Part shown: in pieces, positions 8,467 through 16,885 of the stretch | How the letters are laid out: every line of letters begins with the position of its first letter | How positions within the stretch are numbered: position 1 is the first letter of the stretch | Assembly (NCBI GenBank): GCA_963817785.1 | Contig: CAWFPL010000007.1 | Span: 1-64,000, forward strand | DNA: 64,000 bases | Source: JAKALD01 sp963817785 | Lineage (GTDB): Bacteria > Pseudomonadota > Gammaproteobacteria > Burkholderiales > SG8-39 | Reading direction: 5' to 3' | The notes under the pieces: model-generated | Told to the model about the DNA's origin: nothing | What the model saw: the letters and a program-made list of their open reading frames with translations, nothing else | The model's database searches: none | Position numbers and translations under genes: made by a program

Positions 8467-8910
8467 ATGAACGCGGACCTGCTCACCGAAGACCTGAAGA
8501 AGGCGCGGTCGAGCAATCAAAGTTTCTGGCTGATGGGCCAGCCGGATGTGGAATTGCGCAAGCGCAAGGACGGCATGTTCGAGGTCGAGGTCAACGGCTT
8601 CGACTACTTTGACACCGCGAAGGGCGAACTGATCTCGGGTGGAAAGGCGAAGATTGCCATGTGGCTGCTCGACACCGACTACGACGACCGGTCGCTGTTT
8701 CCGCGCCAGGTGTTTTTCCCGATGGCGGGCAAGGACGAAGGCTGGAAGAGGCTGCGCCGCGATATCCGGGCGGAGCTGGACGAGAGCCAGCTCGACAAGT
8801 TCCATGGCACGGTTTCGCTGCCATTCGAGGCGGGCGAGAATCGAAAGGCCGCAGTCAAGATCGTGGACGACCGGGGAATCGAGTCGGTGAAGGTTCTTCC
8901 GCTCGCTTGA
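8467..8910 (+). pseudogene. Type III-like Mod, 3' part
   Basis: The 147 residues match the C-terminal domain of large type III-like Mod proteins: NADLLTEDLKKARSSNQSFW, GQPDVELRKR, GGKAKIAMWLLDTDYDDRSL, FPRQVFFPMA and a final KIVDDRGIESVKVL. The frame is continuous with the upstream Mod frame once the IS and one TA are removed (the joint reads Leu-Lys-Ala-Lys-Met). The ATG at 8467 is an internal methionine of the original protein; translation from it would give the isolated tail. The Res gene begins 11 bp downstream. Confidence 0.85.
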
Positions 8911-8920
8911 TCCCGGCGCA

Positions 8921-11713
8921 ATGACTGCTCCGAAGTCGCTCATCATCAATTCGCCCTACGAGCGGCCCGCGCGCCACTGGCGCCAGGGCAAGGGCGGTGC
9001 GCTCGCATTGGTGGAAGAACGGCGCGACGCGGGTTACGAGATTTTTGACATCCGCAACAACACGCGGCGCACCGAAACGCTTGCCCTGGTCAATTCGATC
9101 CGCAAGCGCGTGGACGAATGGCGCAGCGCCGGCTATCCGGGCGTGACGAGCGTCACGCGCACGCTGCTTGAACACTGGTTCGATCGCGGCGCGCGACAGT
9201 ATCCGTTCTATTTTTGCCAACTCGAAGCGATCGAAACGCTGATCTGGTGGATCGAGGCCCCGGACGAGCACAAGCAGGGCATCCATATTCCGGGTGACGG
9301 CGGGACTTGGGATCGTCTGTGCAATAAGATGGCGACGGGAACCGGTAAGACCACGGTGATGGCTATGCTCATCGCCTGGCAGGTGCTCAACGCCTTGACC
9401 TACCCCAAGCGTGCGAAGGATTTTTCGCGAGCGGTGCTCGTGGTCGCGCCTGGCCTCACGGTGAAGGAGCGATTGCGCGTGCTTTATCCCGGAGAGCCGG
9501 CGAACTACTACGACGCTTTCGGAATTTGCCCTTCGGACGCGATGCGCCAGAAGCTCAACCAGGCCGAGGTGCTGGTCGAGAACTGGCATACGCTGATGCC
9601 GCTCAAGGAGCAGGACCGCTCGGTGGTGAAGAAAGACGCCGAAAGCGACGAGGCTTACACCCGGCGCGTGCTCGGCAAGCTCGCTGCCTTCCGCGACATT
9701 GTCGTTATCAACGACGAGGCCCACCACGCCTACCGCATTCCGGCGGACATCAAGGTCAAGAAGACCGACGACTTCGACCCGGAGGAAGCGACGCGCTGGA
9801 TCGAGGGCCTGGACCGCATCCACAAGACGCGGCGCCTGCAGCGCTGCTTCGACCTGTCGGCGACGCCGTTTGCACCCACCGGCAAGGCGAACACCGAGCA
9901 GGGGCTTTTCGACTGGATCGTCTCGGACTTCGGCCTCAACGATGCGATCGAGGCCGGCCTGGTCAAGACGCCGCGCGTGGTGGTGCGGGACGATGCCCTG
10001 CCCGATGCGAAGACGCTGCGCTCGAAGCTGTATCACATCTACCGCGACGAGTCGGTCGCGCAGGACCTCAACCGGCGCGGCGCGCAGCCGCACGAAGCGC
10101 TGCCCAAGCTCGTGCAGGACGCCTACACGCTGCTCGGCGCCGACTGGCGCGACGCGCTCAAGCAGTGGAAGGCCTCGGGCCACGTTTCGCCGCCCGTCAT
10201 GCTTTCCGTCTGCAACCGCGTGGAGACCGCGGCGCGCATCGAGCGGTATTTCCGGCAGGGCGACGCGCACTGGCCAGAGCTGCACGCGCCAGAGCGCACG
10301 CTGCGCGTGGATTCGAGGGTTCTGGAGAAGGCCGAAATCGGCGAGACCGCGGGCGGCGACAAGGACTACGAAGGGCGGCTTCAAGCCATCGTCGAGGCCG
10401 CCGATATCCCCGGCGACCGCAAGGAACGGCTGCTTGGCTTAAAGAAGGAGGAGCTGCTGCGCGAGATCGTGGACAACGTCGGCAAGCGCGGCACCGCCGG
10501 GCAGGACCTGCAGAACGTAATCTCGGTGGCGATGCTCTCCGAAGGCTGGGATGCGAAGAACGTGACGCACATCATGGGGCTGCGAGCGTTCACCAGCCAG
10601 CTCCTGTGCGAGCAGGTGATCGGCCGCGGCTTGCGGCGTGTTTCCTACGAGACCGACGACAACGGTCTTTTCCTTCCTGAATACGTCAACGTCTTCGGCG
10701 TGCCACTCTCGATCTTCCAGGACGTGGGCGGCAACGGAGAGCCGCCTCCGCCGCCCAAACCGAGCACGCAGATTGAATCGCTGCCGGAACGCAACGAACT
10801 GGAAATCCGCTGGCCCAACGTGCTGCGCATCGATCCCATCGTGCGGCCGGTGCTGACGGTCGATTGGGACAAGGTCGGGACGCTGGAACTCGATCCGGCG
10901 CAGACGCCGATCAGCGCGGAAATCGCGCCGGCCCTCGGCGGTGCGACTGACTGGAACAAGATTCACGTCATCGACCTGGAGAAACTGCCCGAGGAATTCC
11001 GGCTTCAGCGGCTGGTGTTCAAGGCGGCGCGCAAGGCGCACGACGAGCTGGGACGCGAGCGCTTCACCGGCAGCCGCGAATACCTCGTTCTCCAGCTCAT
11101 CCGACTGGTCGAGCAGTTCCTCAGCTCGAAGAAGCTCGTCATTCCGTCGCTGTTCCACCAGGAGCCGCTGCGCAAGCGCATCCTGATCGCGCTGAACATC
11201 GACGCAATCGTGCAGCACCTGCTGCGCTTTGTCGTCGAGCAGAACCAGGAGCGGATCGAGCCGGTGTTCGACGAGGAGTACCCGATCGGCTCGACGCGCT
11301 ACATGCGGACCTGGTACACCACCAAGCCCTGCCACCCGACGAAGCGCTCGCAGATCAGCCACATGCTCGCCGACAGCTCCTGGGAGCAGTACGCCGCCAA
11401 TGCGTTCGAGAAGAACAAGCTGGTCGCGGCCTACGCCAAGAACGACCATCTTGGCTATCAGGTTTACTACCTCTGGAACGGAGCGCGGCGGCGCTTCGTG
11501 CCCGACTACCTCGTTCGGCTGGCGAACGGCAAGACCCTGGTGCTGGAAATCAAGGGTGAGGACTCGGATCAGAACCGCGCCAAGCGCTCGGCGCTCGATG
11601 CCTGGGTGAAGGGCGTAAACGCGAAGGGCGGATTCGGCGCGTGGTGCTGGGACGTGGCGTTCCAGCCAGCGCAAATTCAGGACATCGTGCAGCGGCACGC
11701 GGTCGCAGGGTAG
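8921..11713 (+). CDS. Type III-like restriction helicase-nuclease (Res)
   Basis: A 930-residue superfamily 2 helicase with a terminal nuclease. Walker A is ATGTGKT (138-144), the Walker B box is in VVINDEAHHAY, motif III is DLSATPF, and motifs V-VI are in SEGWDAKNVTHIMGLRAF and CEQVIGRGLRR. Near the C-terminus, PDYLVRLANGKTLVLEIKG is a PD-(D/E)XK nuclease core. This is the translocase and cleavage subunit that pairs with the split Mod upstream, and it resembles the group annotated as BPTD_3080 family restriction endonucleases. It appears intact although its modification partner is interrupted; an active Res normally needs Mod for site recognition, so it may now be inert. Confidence 0.88.
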   Translation: MTAPKSLIINSPYERPARHWRQGKGGALALVEERRDAGYEIFDIRNNTRRTETLALVNSIRKRVDEWRSAGYPGVTSVTRTLLEHWFDRGARQYPFYFCQLEAIETLIWWIEAPDEHKQGIHIPGDGGTWDRLCNKMATGTGKTTVMAMLIAWQVLNALTYPKRAKDFSRAVLVVAPGLTVKERLRVLYPGEPANYYDAFGICPSDAMRQKLNQAEVLVENWHTLMPLKEQDRSVVKKDAESDEAYTRRVLGKLAAFRDIVVINDEAHHAYRIPADIKVKKTDDFDPEEATRWIEGLDRIHKTRRLQRCFDLSATPFAPTGKANTEQGLFDWIVSDFGLNDAIEAGLVKTPRVVVRDDALPDAKTLRSKLYHIYRDESVAQDLNRRGAQPHEALPKLVQDAYTLLGADWRDALKQWKASGHVSPPVMLSVCNRVETAARIERYFRQGDAHWPELHAPERTLRVDSRVLEKAEIGETAGGDKDYEGRLQAIVEAADIPGDRKERLLGLKKEELLREIVDNVGKRGTAGQDLQNVISVAMLSEGWDAKNVTHIMGLRAFTSQLLCEQVIGRGLRRVSYETDDNGLFLPEYVNVFGVPLSIFQDVGGNGEPPPPPKPSTQIESLPERNELEIRWPNVLRIDPIVRPVLTVDWDKVGTLELDPAQTPISAEIAPALGGATDWNKIHVIDLEKLPEEFRLQRLVFKAARKAHDELGRERFTGSREYLVLQLIRLVEQFLSSKKLVIPSLFHQEPLRKRILIALNIDAIVQHLLRFVVEQNQERIEPVFDEEYPIGSTRYMRTWYTTKPCHPTKRSQISHMLADSSWEQYAANAFEKNKLVAAYAKNDHLGYQVYYLWNGARRRFVPDYLVRLANGKTLVLEIKGEDSDQNRAKRSALDAWVKGVNAKGGFGAWCWDVAFQPAQIQDIVQRHAVAG

Positions 11714-11722
11714 TGGTGTCCC

Positions 11723-12352
11723 TTGCATGTCCCCAACCCGACCCGGATTTATCGCATCACGCATGTGAACAACGTGCCCTGGCTGCTCGCCAACGGGCTG
11801 CACTGCGCGAACTCTGCCACCAAAGACCCGGGCTTCGTCCAGATCGGCCTGGCCGACCTAATCGAGAAGCGGAGCTCTCGACCGGTACCGATCCCGCCCG
11901 CGGGCACGCTGGACGACTACATCCCGTTCTACTTCGGGACGCATTCCGCGATGCTGTACAACATTCACACCGGCTACAGGGTCCAGCAGGTGCATCAGCG
12001 AGACATGGTCTACCTCGTGTCGTCTGTGCAGCATCTTGCGGCGAACAATATCGCCTTCGTTTTCACGAATCGGCATGCCTATGTCGCCAACGCCCACTAC
12101 TCCAGTAACGTGGCGGACCTCGACGGGTTGGACTGGGACCTGATCAACGGACGGGACTTCAAGCGCGATCCGAACCGGCCCGACAAGCTCGACCGGCGGG
12201 CCGCTGAGTTGCTGGTGCATCGGCACCTGCCAGTCGCCGCGCTGGGCGGCATCGCCTGCTACAGCAGCGCAGTCGAACAGACGATTCGAAGCGCGGTAAC
12301 GGCAATCGGGGTTAACATGGCGGTCAAGGTGAGACAAGACTGGTATTTCTAG
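11723..12352 (+). CDS. darT: DarT-like DNA ADP-ribosyltransferase toxin
   Basis: A 209-residue DarT (DUF4433) protein. The family start PNPTRIYRITHVNNVPWLLANG is clear, followed by the Arg-containing region near residue 50 and the Glu of AELLVHRHLPV (about E162), where the catalytic glutamate of the family lies. DarT enzymes transfer ADP-ribose from NAD+ to thymidine in single-stranded DNA and stop replication. The start is TTG at 11723, which gives the normal family N-terminus. The DarG antitoxin gene starts 3 bases after its stop. The pair is a toxin-antitoxin and anti-phage module, placed directly behind the restriction genes. Confidence 0.9.
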   Translation: MHVPNPTRIYRITHVNNVPWLLANGLHCANSATKDPGFVQIGLADLIEKRSSRPVPIPPAGTLDDYIPFYFGTHSAMLYNIHTGYRVQQVHQRDMVYLVSSVQHLAANNIAFVFTNRHAYVANAHYSSNVADLDGLDWDLINGRDFKRDPNRPDKLDRRAAELLVHRHLPVAALGGIACYSSAVEQTIRSAVTAIGVNMAVKVRQDWYF

Positions 12353-12355
12353 ACC

Positions 12356-13450
12356 ATGATCCGCTACTCCACAGGTAACCTTCTACTCGCCGACGTTGAA
12401 GCGCTCGTCAATACGGTGAATACCGTTGGCGTCATGGGCAAGGGCGTCGCCTTGCAGTTCAAGGACGCGTTCCCGAACAACTTCCATGCGTATGAGGAAG
12501 CCTGCAAGCGCGGGGAAGTGCAGATTGGACGCATGTTCGTTACCGAGACCGGGCGCCTGGACGGACCGCGCTGGATCATCAATTTCCCCACGAAGAAGGA
12601 ATGGCGGCATCCCTCGAAGCTGGAATACGTGCGTTCCGGACTTAACGGCCTCGTGAAGGTCATCCAGGAACGCGGTATCAAGAGCATTGCCCTGCCGCCG
12701 CTTGGTTGCGGATATGGTGGACTCGATTGGGCGCAGGTCAAGCAGGCTATTGATGACGCGACGGGCGACCTGTCGGGTGTCGAGGTAGTCGTTTATCCGC
12801 CGACCGACGCGTATCAGGCAACGCCCAAGCGCAGCGGGGTCGAGGAGCTCACGCCTGCGCGCGCGATGCTGGTAGATGTGATCCACCGATACAGCGTGCT
12901 CGGGTTCGAGTGTACGAATCTCGAGGTCCAGAAGCTCGCCTATTTCCTGCAGCGAATCCTCGGCGGCATGAAGCTCGATGATCCGCTGCGCCTGAAGTTC
13001 GTCGCGAACAAGTACGGTCCCTATGCCGACGCGCTCCGGCACATGCTCGATTCCCTGGATGGCAGCTACCTGCACTGCCAGAAGAGGCTGCATGATGCGG
13101 GCCCGCTCGATCCGATCCAGCTCGACATGGACCGGCTTCCGAGGGTCGAAGAATACGTATTGAGCGGACCGGGCGTAACCTACCAGGTGGCTCTGCAACG
13201 ACTCGACAAGTTGATCGACGGTTTCCAGTCGCCCTATCTGATGGAGTTGCTTGCTTCGGTGGACTGGCTGCTTGCCGAACGGGAGGGCGAGGCCACGGAC
13301 AGCGAACTACTGACTGCAATTGCCGACTGGCCGGGTGGACGCGAAGCGGGGCGCAGGAAGGCTCGCTTGTTCAAGCAGGACGCGATCGCGCTTGCGCACG
13401 AACGGCTCAAGCGCGACGCCGACGTGCTCTATTCCGCCGCGTTGGCTTGA
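12356..13450 (+). CDS. darG: DarG-like macrodomain antitoxin
   Basis: A 364-residue two-domain protein. Residues 1 to about 150 are a macrodomain with STGNLLLADVEALVNTVNT, GVMGKGVALQFKDAFP and PPLGCGYGGLDW; this domain removes ADP-ribose from DNA. Residues from about 165 (PARAMLVDVIHRYSVLGFEC) to the end form the second DarG domain, SocA-like, which binds and blocks the toxin. The ATG at 12356 is 3 bp behind darT, so the two are co-translated. Full length with both domains present suggests a working antitoxin. Confidence 0.9.
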   Translation: MIRYSTGNLLLADVEALVNTVNTVGVMGKGVALQFKDAFPNNFHAYEEACKRGEVQIGRMFVTETGRLDGPRWIINFPTKKEWRHPSKLEYVRSGLNGLVKVIQERGIKSIALPPLGCGYGGLDWAQVKQAIDDATGDLSGVEVVVYPPTDAYQATPKRSGVEELTPARAMLVDVIHRYSVLGFECTNLEVQKLAYFLQRILGGMKLDDPLRLKFVANKYGPYADALRHMLDSLDGSYLHCQKRLHDAGPLDPIQLDMDRLPRVEEYVLSGPGVTYQVALQRLDKLIDGFQSPYLMELLASVDWLLAEREGEATDSELLTAIADWPGGREAGRRKARLFKQDAIALAHERLKRDADVLYSAALA

Positions 13451-13624
13451 GCGTTAGTAGGGTGTGCCGAAGTTGTGCCTCGGCACCTCGGAATTGACCT
13501 TGGCCTAGCCCGATTTGTACTGGGTTGAAGCTGGCAAGCGTTGGCAAGGCATTGATTGCTCGTTGATCGAAAACTACCCTGCTAACTGAAAATCCGCACA
13601 GGGAAATAACTGGAGGAATCCGCC
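13451..13624. other. Short gap resembling an element end
   Basis: No gene. A short imperfect hairpin (GTGCCGA with TCGGCAC) follows darG but has no T-run. The stretch TGGCAAGCG then GCAAG then TGATT (13532-13557) resembles 19156-19180 just left of att B, suggesting an older element end here. Confidence 0.35.
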
Positions 13625-14414
13625 ATGAGCGACGACGCGGTGCTCCACGATATCGACGCGCGCGGTGTGGCGACCGTGACCCTGAACCGTCCGGAGGTGA
13701 ACAATGCCTACGACGAGTCCGTCATCCAGGGCCTGCTCGACGCGATGGACGCACTCGGCGCGCGCGGGCGGGGTGCGCGCCGTGGTGCTACGCGGGGCGG
13801 GAAAACACTTCCAGGCGGGCGCGGATCTGAAGTGGATCCGGCGCGTGGCGGGACAGTCGGCGGCAGAGAACGAGCGCGCGTCGCGGGCCACCGCGGAGGC
13901 GGTGCGGCGGCTGAACGAGCTTCCGGTGCCGACGGTCGCGCTCGTGCAGGGCGGTTGCTTCGGCGGGGGAACCGGGATGGTGGCGGCGTGCGACGTGGTG
14001 GTCGCCGCGGCCAACGCGATGTTCTCGATCGCGGAGACGCGCTGGGGGCTGATGGCAGGGATCATCCTGCCGCAGTTCGCCGATGCGATCGGCGCCCGCC
14101 AGGTGCGCCGCTACGCGCTGACCGGGGAGCGCTTCGGCGCGGAGGAGGCGCGAAGGATCGGGCTGGTGCACGAGGTGGTGCCGGTCGCGGAGCTGGAAGC
14201 CGCCGCCGCGCGCCTGGTCGAGCAGCTCTTGCAGAACGCGCCCGAGGCCAACGCCCAGACCAAGCAGGTCGCGCTCGAATTCGCGTGGGGCTCGGTGGAC
14301 GATTCCGTCTTCGACCGGCTCGTCGCGCAGCACGCCGCGAAGCGCCGGAGCGGCGAGGCGGCGGAGGGGCTGGCGTCGTTCGTCGAGAAGCGGCCGGCAC
14401 GCTGGGCTGCGTAG
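13625..14414 (+). pseudogene. Enoyl-CoA hydratase family gene, frameshifted
   Basis: The first 46 or so codons give a crotonase start (VATVTLNRPEVNNAYDES, ATG preceded by GGAGGA). Then, within the G/C-rich bases near 13765-13775, the frame must shift by one, and the second frame continues with VLRGAGKHFQAGADLKW, the oxyanion-hole segments PTVALVQGGCFGGGTGMVAA and AETRWGLMAGIILPQ, to 14414. The whole is the normal family length of about 262 residues. Enoyl-CoA hydratases and isomerases act in fatty or organic acid catabolism. A single frameshift means recent decay or a sequencing error. It is out of place among defence genes. Confidence 0.75.
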
Positions 14415-15197
14415 CCGCGACGGCGCCCCCGCGCGGAATCGCGATATCAGGCGGAAGCTGCTCGTGTGAAGGCGGTCATTCGAATTGCGAGCTCAACCAA
14501 CGTCAGCAAGTAGCGAGACACCGGCCGCTCGATCCTTCCGACGTACACGGCAGCAATGGCCGAGGAGCGGACTTCTGCTTTTCCGCCTGAGCAGACCTTC
14601 ACACGTAGCCGATAGGGGGGTGATCAGGGAGCTGCGGGAGAGTCCGCTTTTCAAAATGCTGAACCGGCACTTTCGACCCTAAGCGGAATTTCGACTCGCG
14701 GATTGGCGCGCCGCAAACCCGCCATTCGTTAAGCTTGCGACTCGCTGACCAACCCGCCTTGGCCGATATCTAAACAATTTCGAACTTGGCCCTATGTCTA
14801 CGGGTCTAGCAGTAGTGCAACGGCCAAATCCGCGCTTCGATTCCACGACACGCGACTTTCTTCGCCGCATCGAGTAGCGCTGTTAACTATGCGCTCGTAG
14901 GATGTCCGCTGCAATTCCTAGTTACAGCGACCTCGCGCGTTTGACCTGAAGCAACGATCCCTTGCTGGGTCCTCGCCGCGTTCATCGGCCCTACTTGGGA
15001 TTTGCCAACACAAGGCGGATGTTACTTGCAGTAGGATAAGGCCAAAATAAATGGAGCATAAGCTTCGGGCTTGACAGGGGGGGAAGAATGGGTGGCATCT
15101 GGCGCGCGGAAGTCGTGTGTGTCGCGCGCGTTCGCCTCGTCCCAAGTAGGTTGCGCGCTTCGAGAGTGATTGAAGCGCCTACATCTGAGTACGGGTC
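14415..15197. other. Non-coding gap between hydratase and ABC-3C operon
   Basis: No gene is supported. The left part holds copy 2 of the 95-bp dispersed repeat. The right part, which must contain the promoter of the ABC-3C operon, is less GC-rich than its surroundings; a TTGACA at 15071-15076 could be a -35 box, but no convincing -10 box stands at the right distance. Confidence 0.5.
14468..14562 (-). repeat. Dispersed 95-bp repeat, copy 2
   Basis: Reverse-complement partner of 3615-3709, without gaps. The pair brackets the whole stretch from the NTF2-like gene to the hydratase, so recombination between the copies would invert about 10.8 kb including Mod/Res and darTG. Confidence 0.65.
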
Positions 15198-16400
15198 ATG
15201 AGCGGGGCCGGCAAGAGCAAGTTCGCCGCGGGTGAACAGGCCCTCGGGTACGTCTATCAGCTCAGGTATGCGCTTTATCGCCTCTTAGAGCTGCCGGAGA
15301 CCGATGGTATCTTCATCGAACGAGATGACGATGTTGAGTCCGTTGAGGCGTCGGGAGACCAGACCCTGGCCTCGCTCAAGCACAAGGGGGAGGGTGACAA
15401 GGTCAACGATCTTTCCGTGGACTTTTGGAAGTCAGTTCGCATCTGGCTGGAGCGTTATCGCGATGATGGCAAGACGACGTCGCACCTTCGCTTCTTCATG
15501 GTGACAACCGGCAAGGTCGCCGACCGTTCATTCATCGCTTACCTTCTTCCGGATGCCAAAGCGGACGACACCCTCGTCGACGAGGCTCTAAAGGCATTGG
15601 CTTCGTCGACATCGGCTCAGATCAAGCCGATCGATGAGGCATTTCGGAAGCTCTCCGAGCCAGAGCAACGCGACTTCTTGTCTCGTATCACGGTGTTCGA
15701 CGAGTCGCCGCGCATCGGAGACCTGCCCGCGCTCATCGTGGAGCAACACTTCAAGGCCGTACGCCGGAAGTTTCGGAAAAATGTCTTTGAGCACCTCGAG
15801 GGCTGGTGGACTGACCAGGCCATCAAGCTAATCAATGGTGAACGACCTGGGCCAATCACTGGCGCGGAAGTCTGGGACCGTCTGACGTCGATTGCCGATG
15901 GATATCGAGATGACGATTTGCCAATCAATTTCTCTGGCAAGGGGCCACCAGAGGGCGTTGACGCACATGGCGACCAGCGTCCCTTCGTTCGACAGCTACG
16001 TGCAATCGGCATCTCCACCGATCGAATTTGTCACGCCATCGTCGACTATTACCGCGCGTTCGAACAGCGGTCGGCGTGGGCCAGAGAAGGCGTCCTTCTT
16101 GGCGGTGAGGTCGAGGAATACGAGGACAAACTCATTGAGGAATGGACACGCTATCGTGCTGTGGTTATCGAAAGTCTTCCCGCTAACGCAGTCGAAGCTG
16201 CTCTCATGAAAGCTGGCCAGGACATCTACAAATGGGCGGAGTTCGACACGGGTGACATTCGCATTCGAGCACGGGTGAACGAACCATACGTCGTTCGAGG
16301 TGGATTTCACATCCTCGCTAACTCCATGCCTAAGCCTAGAGTCTATTGGCATCCTAAGTTTCTTGAGCGACTTGCCGGAGTCTTGGAAGCGCAATCATGA
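15198..16400 (+). CDS. ABC-3C system effector with Cap4/DUF4297-like nuclease start
   Basis: A 400-residue protein. The N-terminus has GYVYQLRYALYRLLE (17-31), then IERDDDVE (40-47) and LASLKHKG (57-64). This order of a helix with a YQ pair, an E/DD pair and a lysine-bearing strand is that of the DUF4297/Cap4-type PD-(D/E)XK dsDNA nuclease fold. The rest fits the C-terminal part by which ABC-three-component effectors dock to their ATPase. It starts an operon: the next gene overlaps its stop by ATGA. Expected role (established for the class by genome analysis, not shown here): DNA cleavage on invasion. The nuclease assignment is from short motifs. Confidence 0.65.
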   Translation: MSGAGKSKFAAGEQALGYVYQLRYALYRLLELPETDGIFIERDDDVESVEASGDQTLASLKHKGEGDKVNDLSVDFWKSVRIWLERYRDDGKTTSHLRFFMVTTGKVADRSFIAYLLPDAKADDTLVDEALKALASSTSAQIKPIDEAFRKLSEPEQRDFLSRITVFDESPRIGDLPALIVEQHFKAVRRKFRKNVFEHLEGWWTDQAIKLINGERPGPITGAEVWDRLTSIADGYRDDDLPINFSGKGPPEGVDAHGDQRPFVRQLRAIGISTDRICHAIVDYYRAFEQRSAWAREGVLLGGEVEEYEDKLIEEWTRYRAVVIESLPANAVEAALMKAGQDIYKWAEFDTGDIRIRARVNEPYVVRGGFHILANSMPKPRVYWHPKFLERLAGVLEAQS

Positions 16401-16885
16401 AGCCGTGGGATGAACGGCCGATTGAGATCCGCAACCTTTTTAATCCCGCCTTTTGCGGCGTTCTGCTTGCAAGAGCCATCAGGACATTTGAGGCGGAGGA
16501 CGAAAGAGGAATGCCTTTCTCTTTAGCGCTTCTCGTCTTGCCGCTCAGCCTGCACCGACGGTCACGCCAGACGATCCAAGCGAGCAACAAGGCTTACTTC
16601 TTGAAAGTCGTTGAGGGAAGTCCGGAGTTGCTTGTCGGCTTTGCTGAAAGAGCCCGTTCGTATCTACCCTACACCTTGGAAGCGTTCGGCCTTCTGACTC
16701 ACAAGGAGTGCATTCAGGTGACCGACGAGGGACGCATCAAGCTCTTGCCTCGACGCATATCGCCCAAGACTCTTGGTAGCCCAGAGTGTCGAGAATGCGA
16801 GCAAGCCGCAAGACTTCTTGGGCGTGAGTTCGCACGCATTCGTGACCGCGTGACGATTTACACCATGCTGGGTGTCAAGCCATGA
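16397..16885 (+). CDS. ABC-3C system middle component
   Basis: A 162-residue helical protein beginning ERPIEIRNLFNPAFCGVLL and containing FSLALLVLPLSLHRRSRQ, the pattern of the small three-component ABC system middle component. It has no catalytic motif; it is thought to link the ATPase to the effector. Its ATG overlaps the stop of the effector gene and its stop overlaps the ATG of the ATPase gene (16882-16885), so the three are translationally coupled. The assignment rests on motif memory plus the diagnostic gene order. Confidence 0.75.
   Translation: MKPWDERPIEIRNLFNPAFCGVLLARAIRTFEAEDERGMPFSLALLVLPLSLHRRSRQTIQASNKAYFLKVVEGSPELLVGFAERARSYLPYTLEAFGLLTHKECIQVTDEGRIKLLPRRISPKTLGSPECRECEQAARLLGREFARIRDRVTIYTMLGVKP

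Noticed and set aside
13463..13487. Terminator behind darG
   Set aside because: Only a 7-bp stem with a 9-base loop and no T-run.
13625..14414. Programmed frameshift in the enoyl-CoA hydratase
   Set aside because: No slippery heptamer is seen and this family is not known to use frameshifting; mutation or a read error is simpler.
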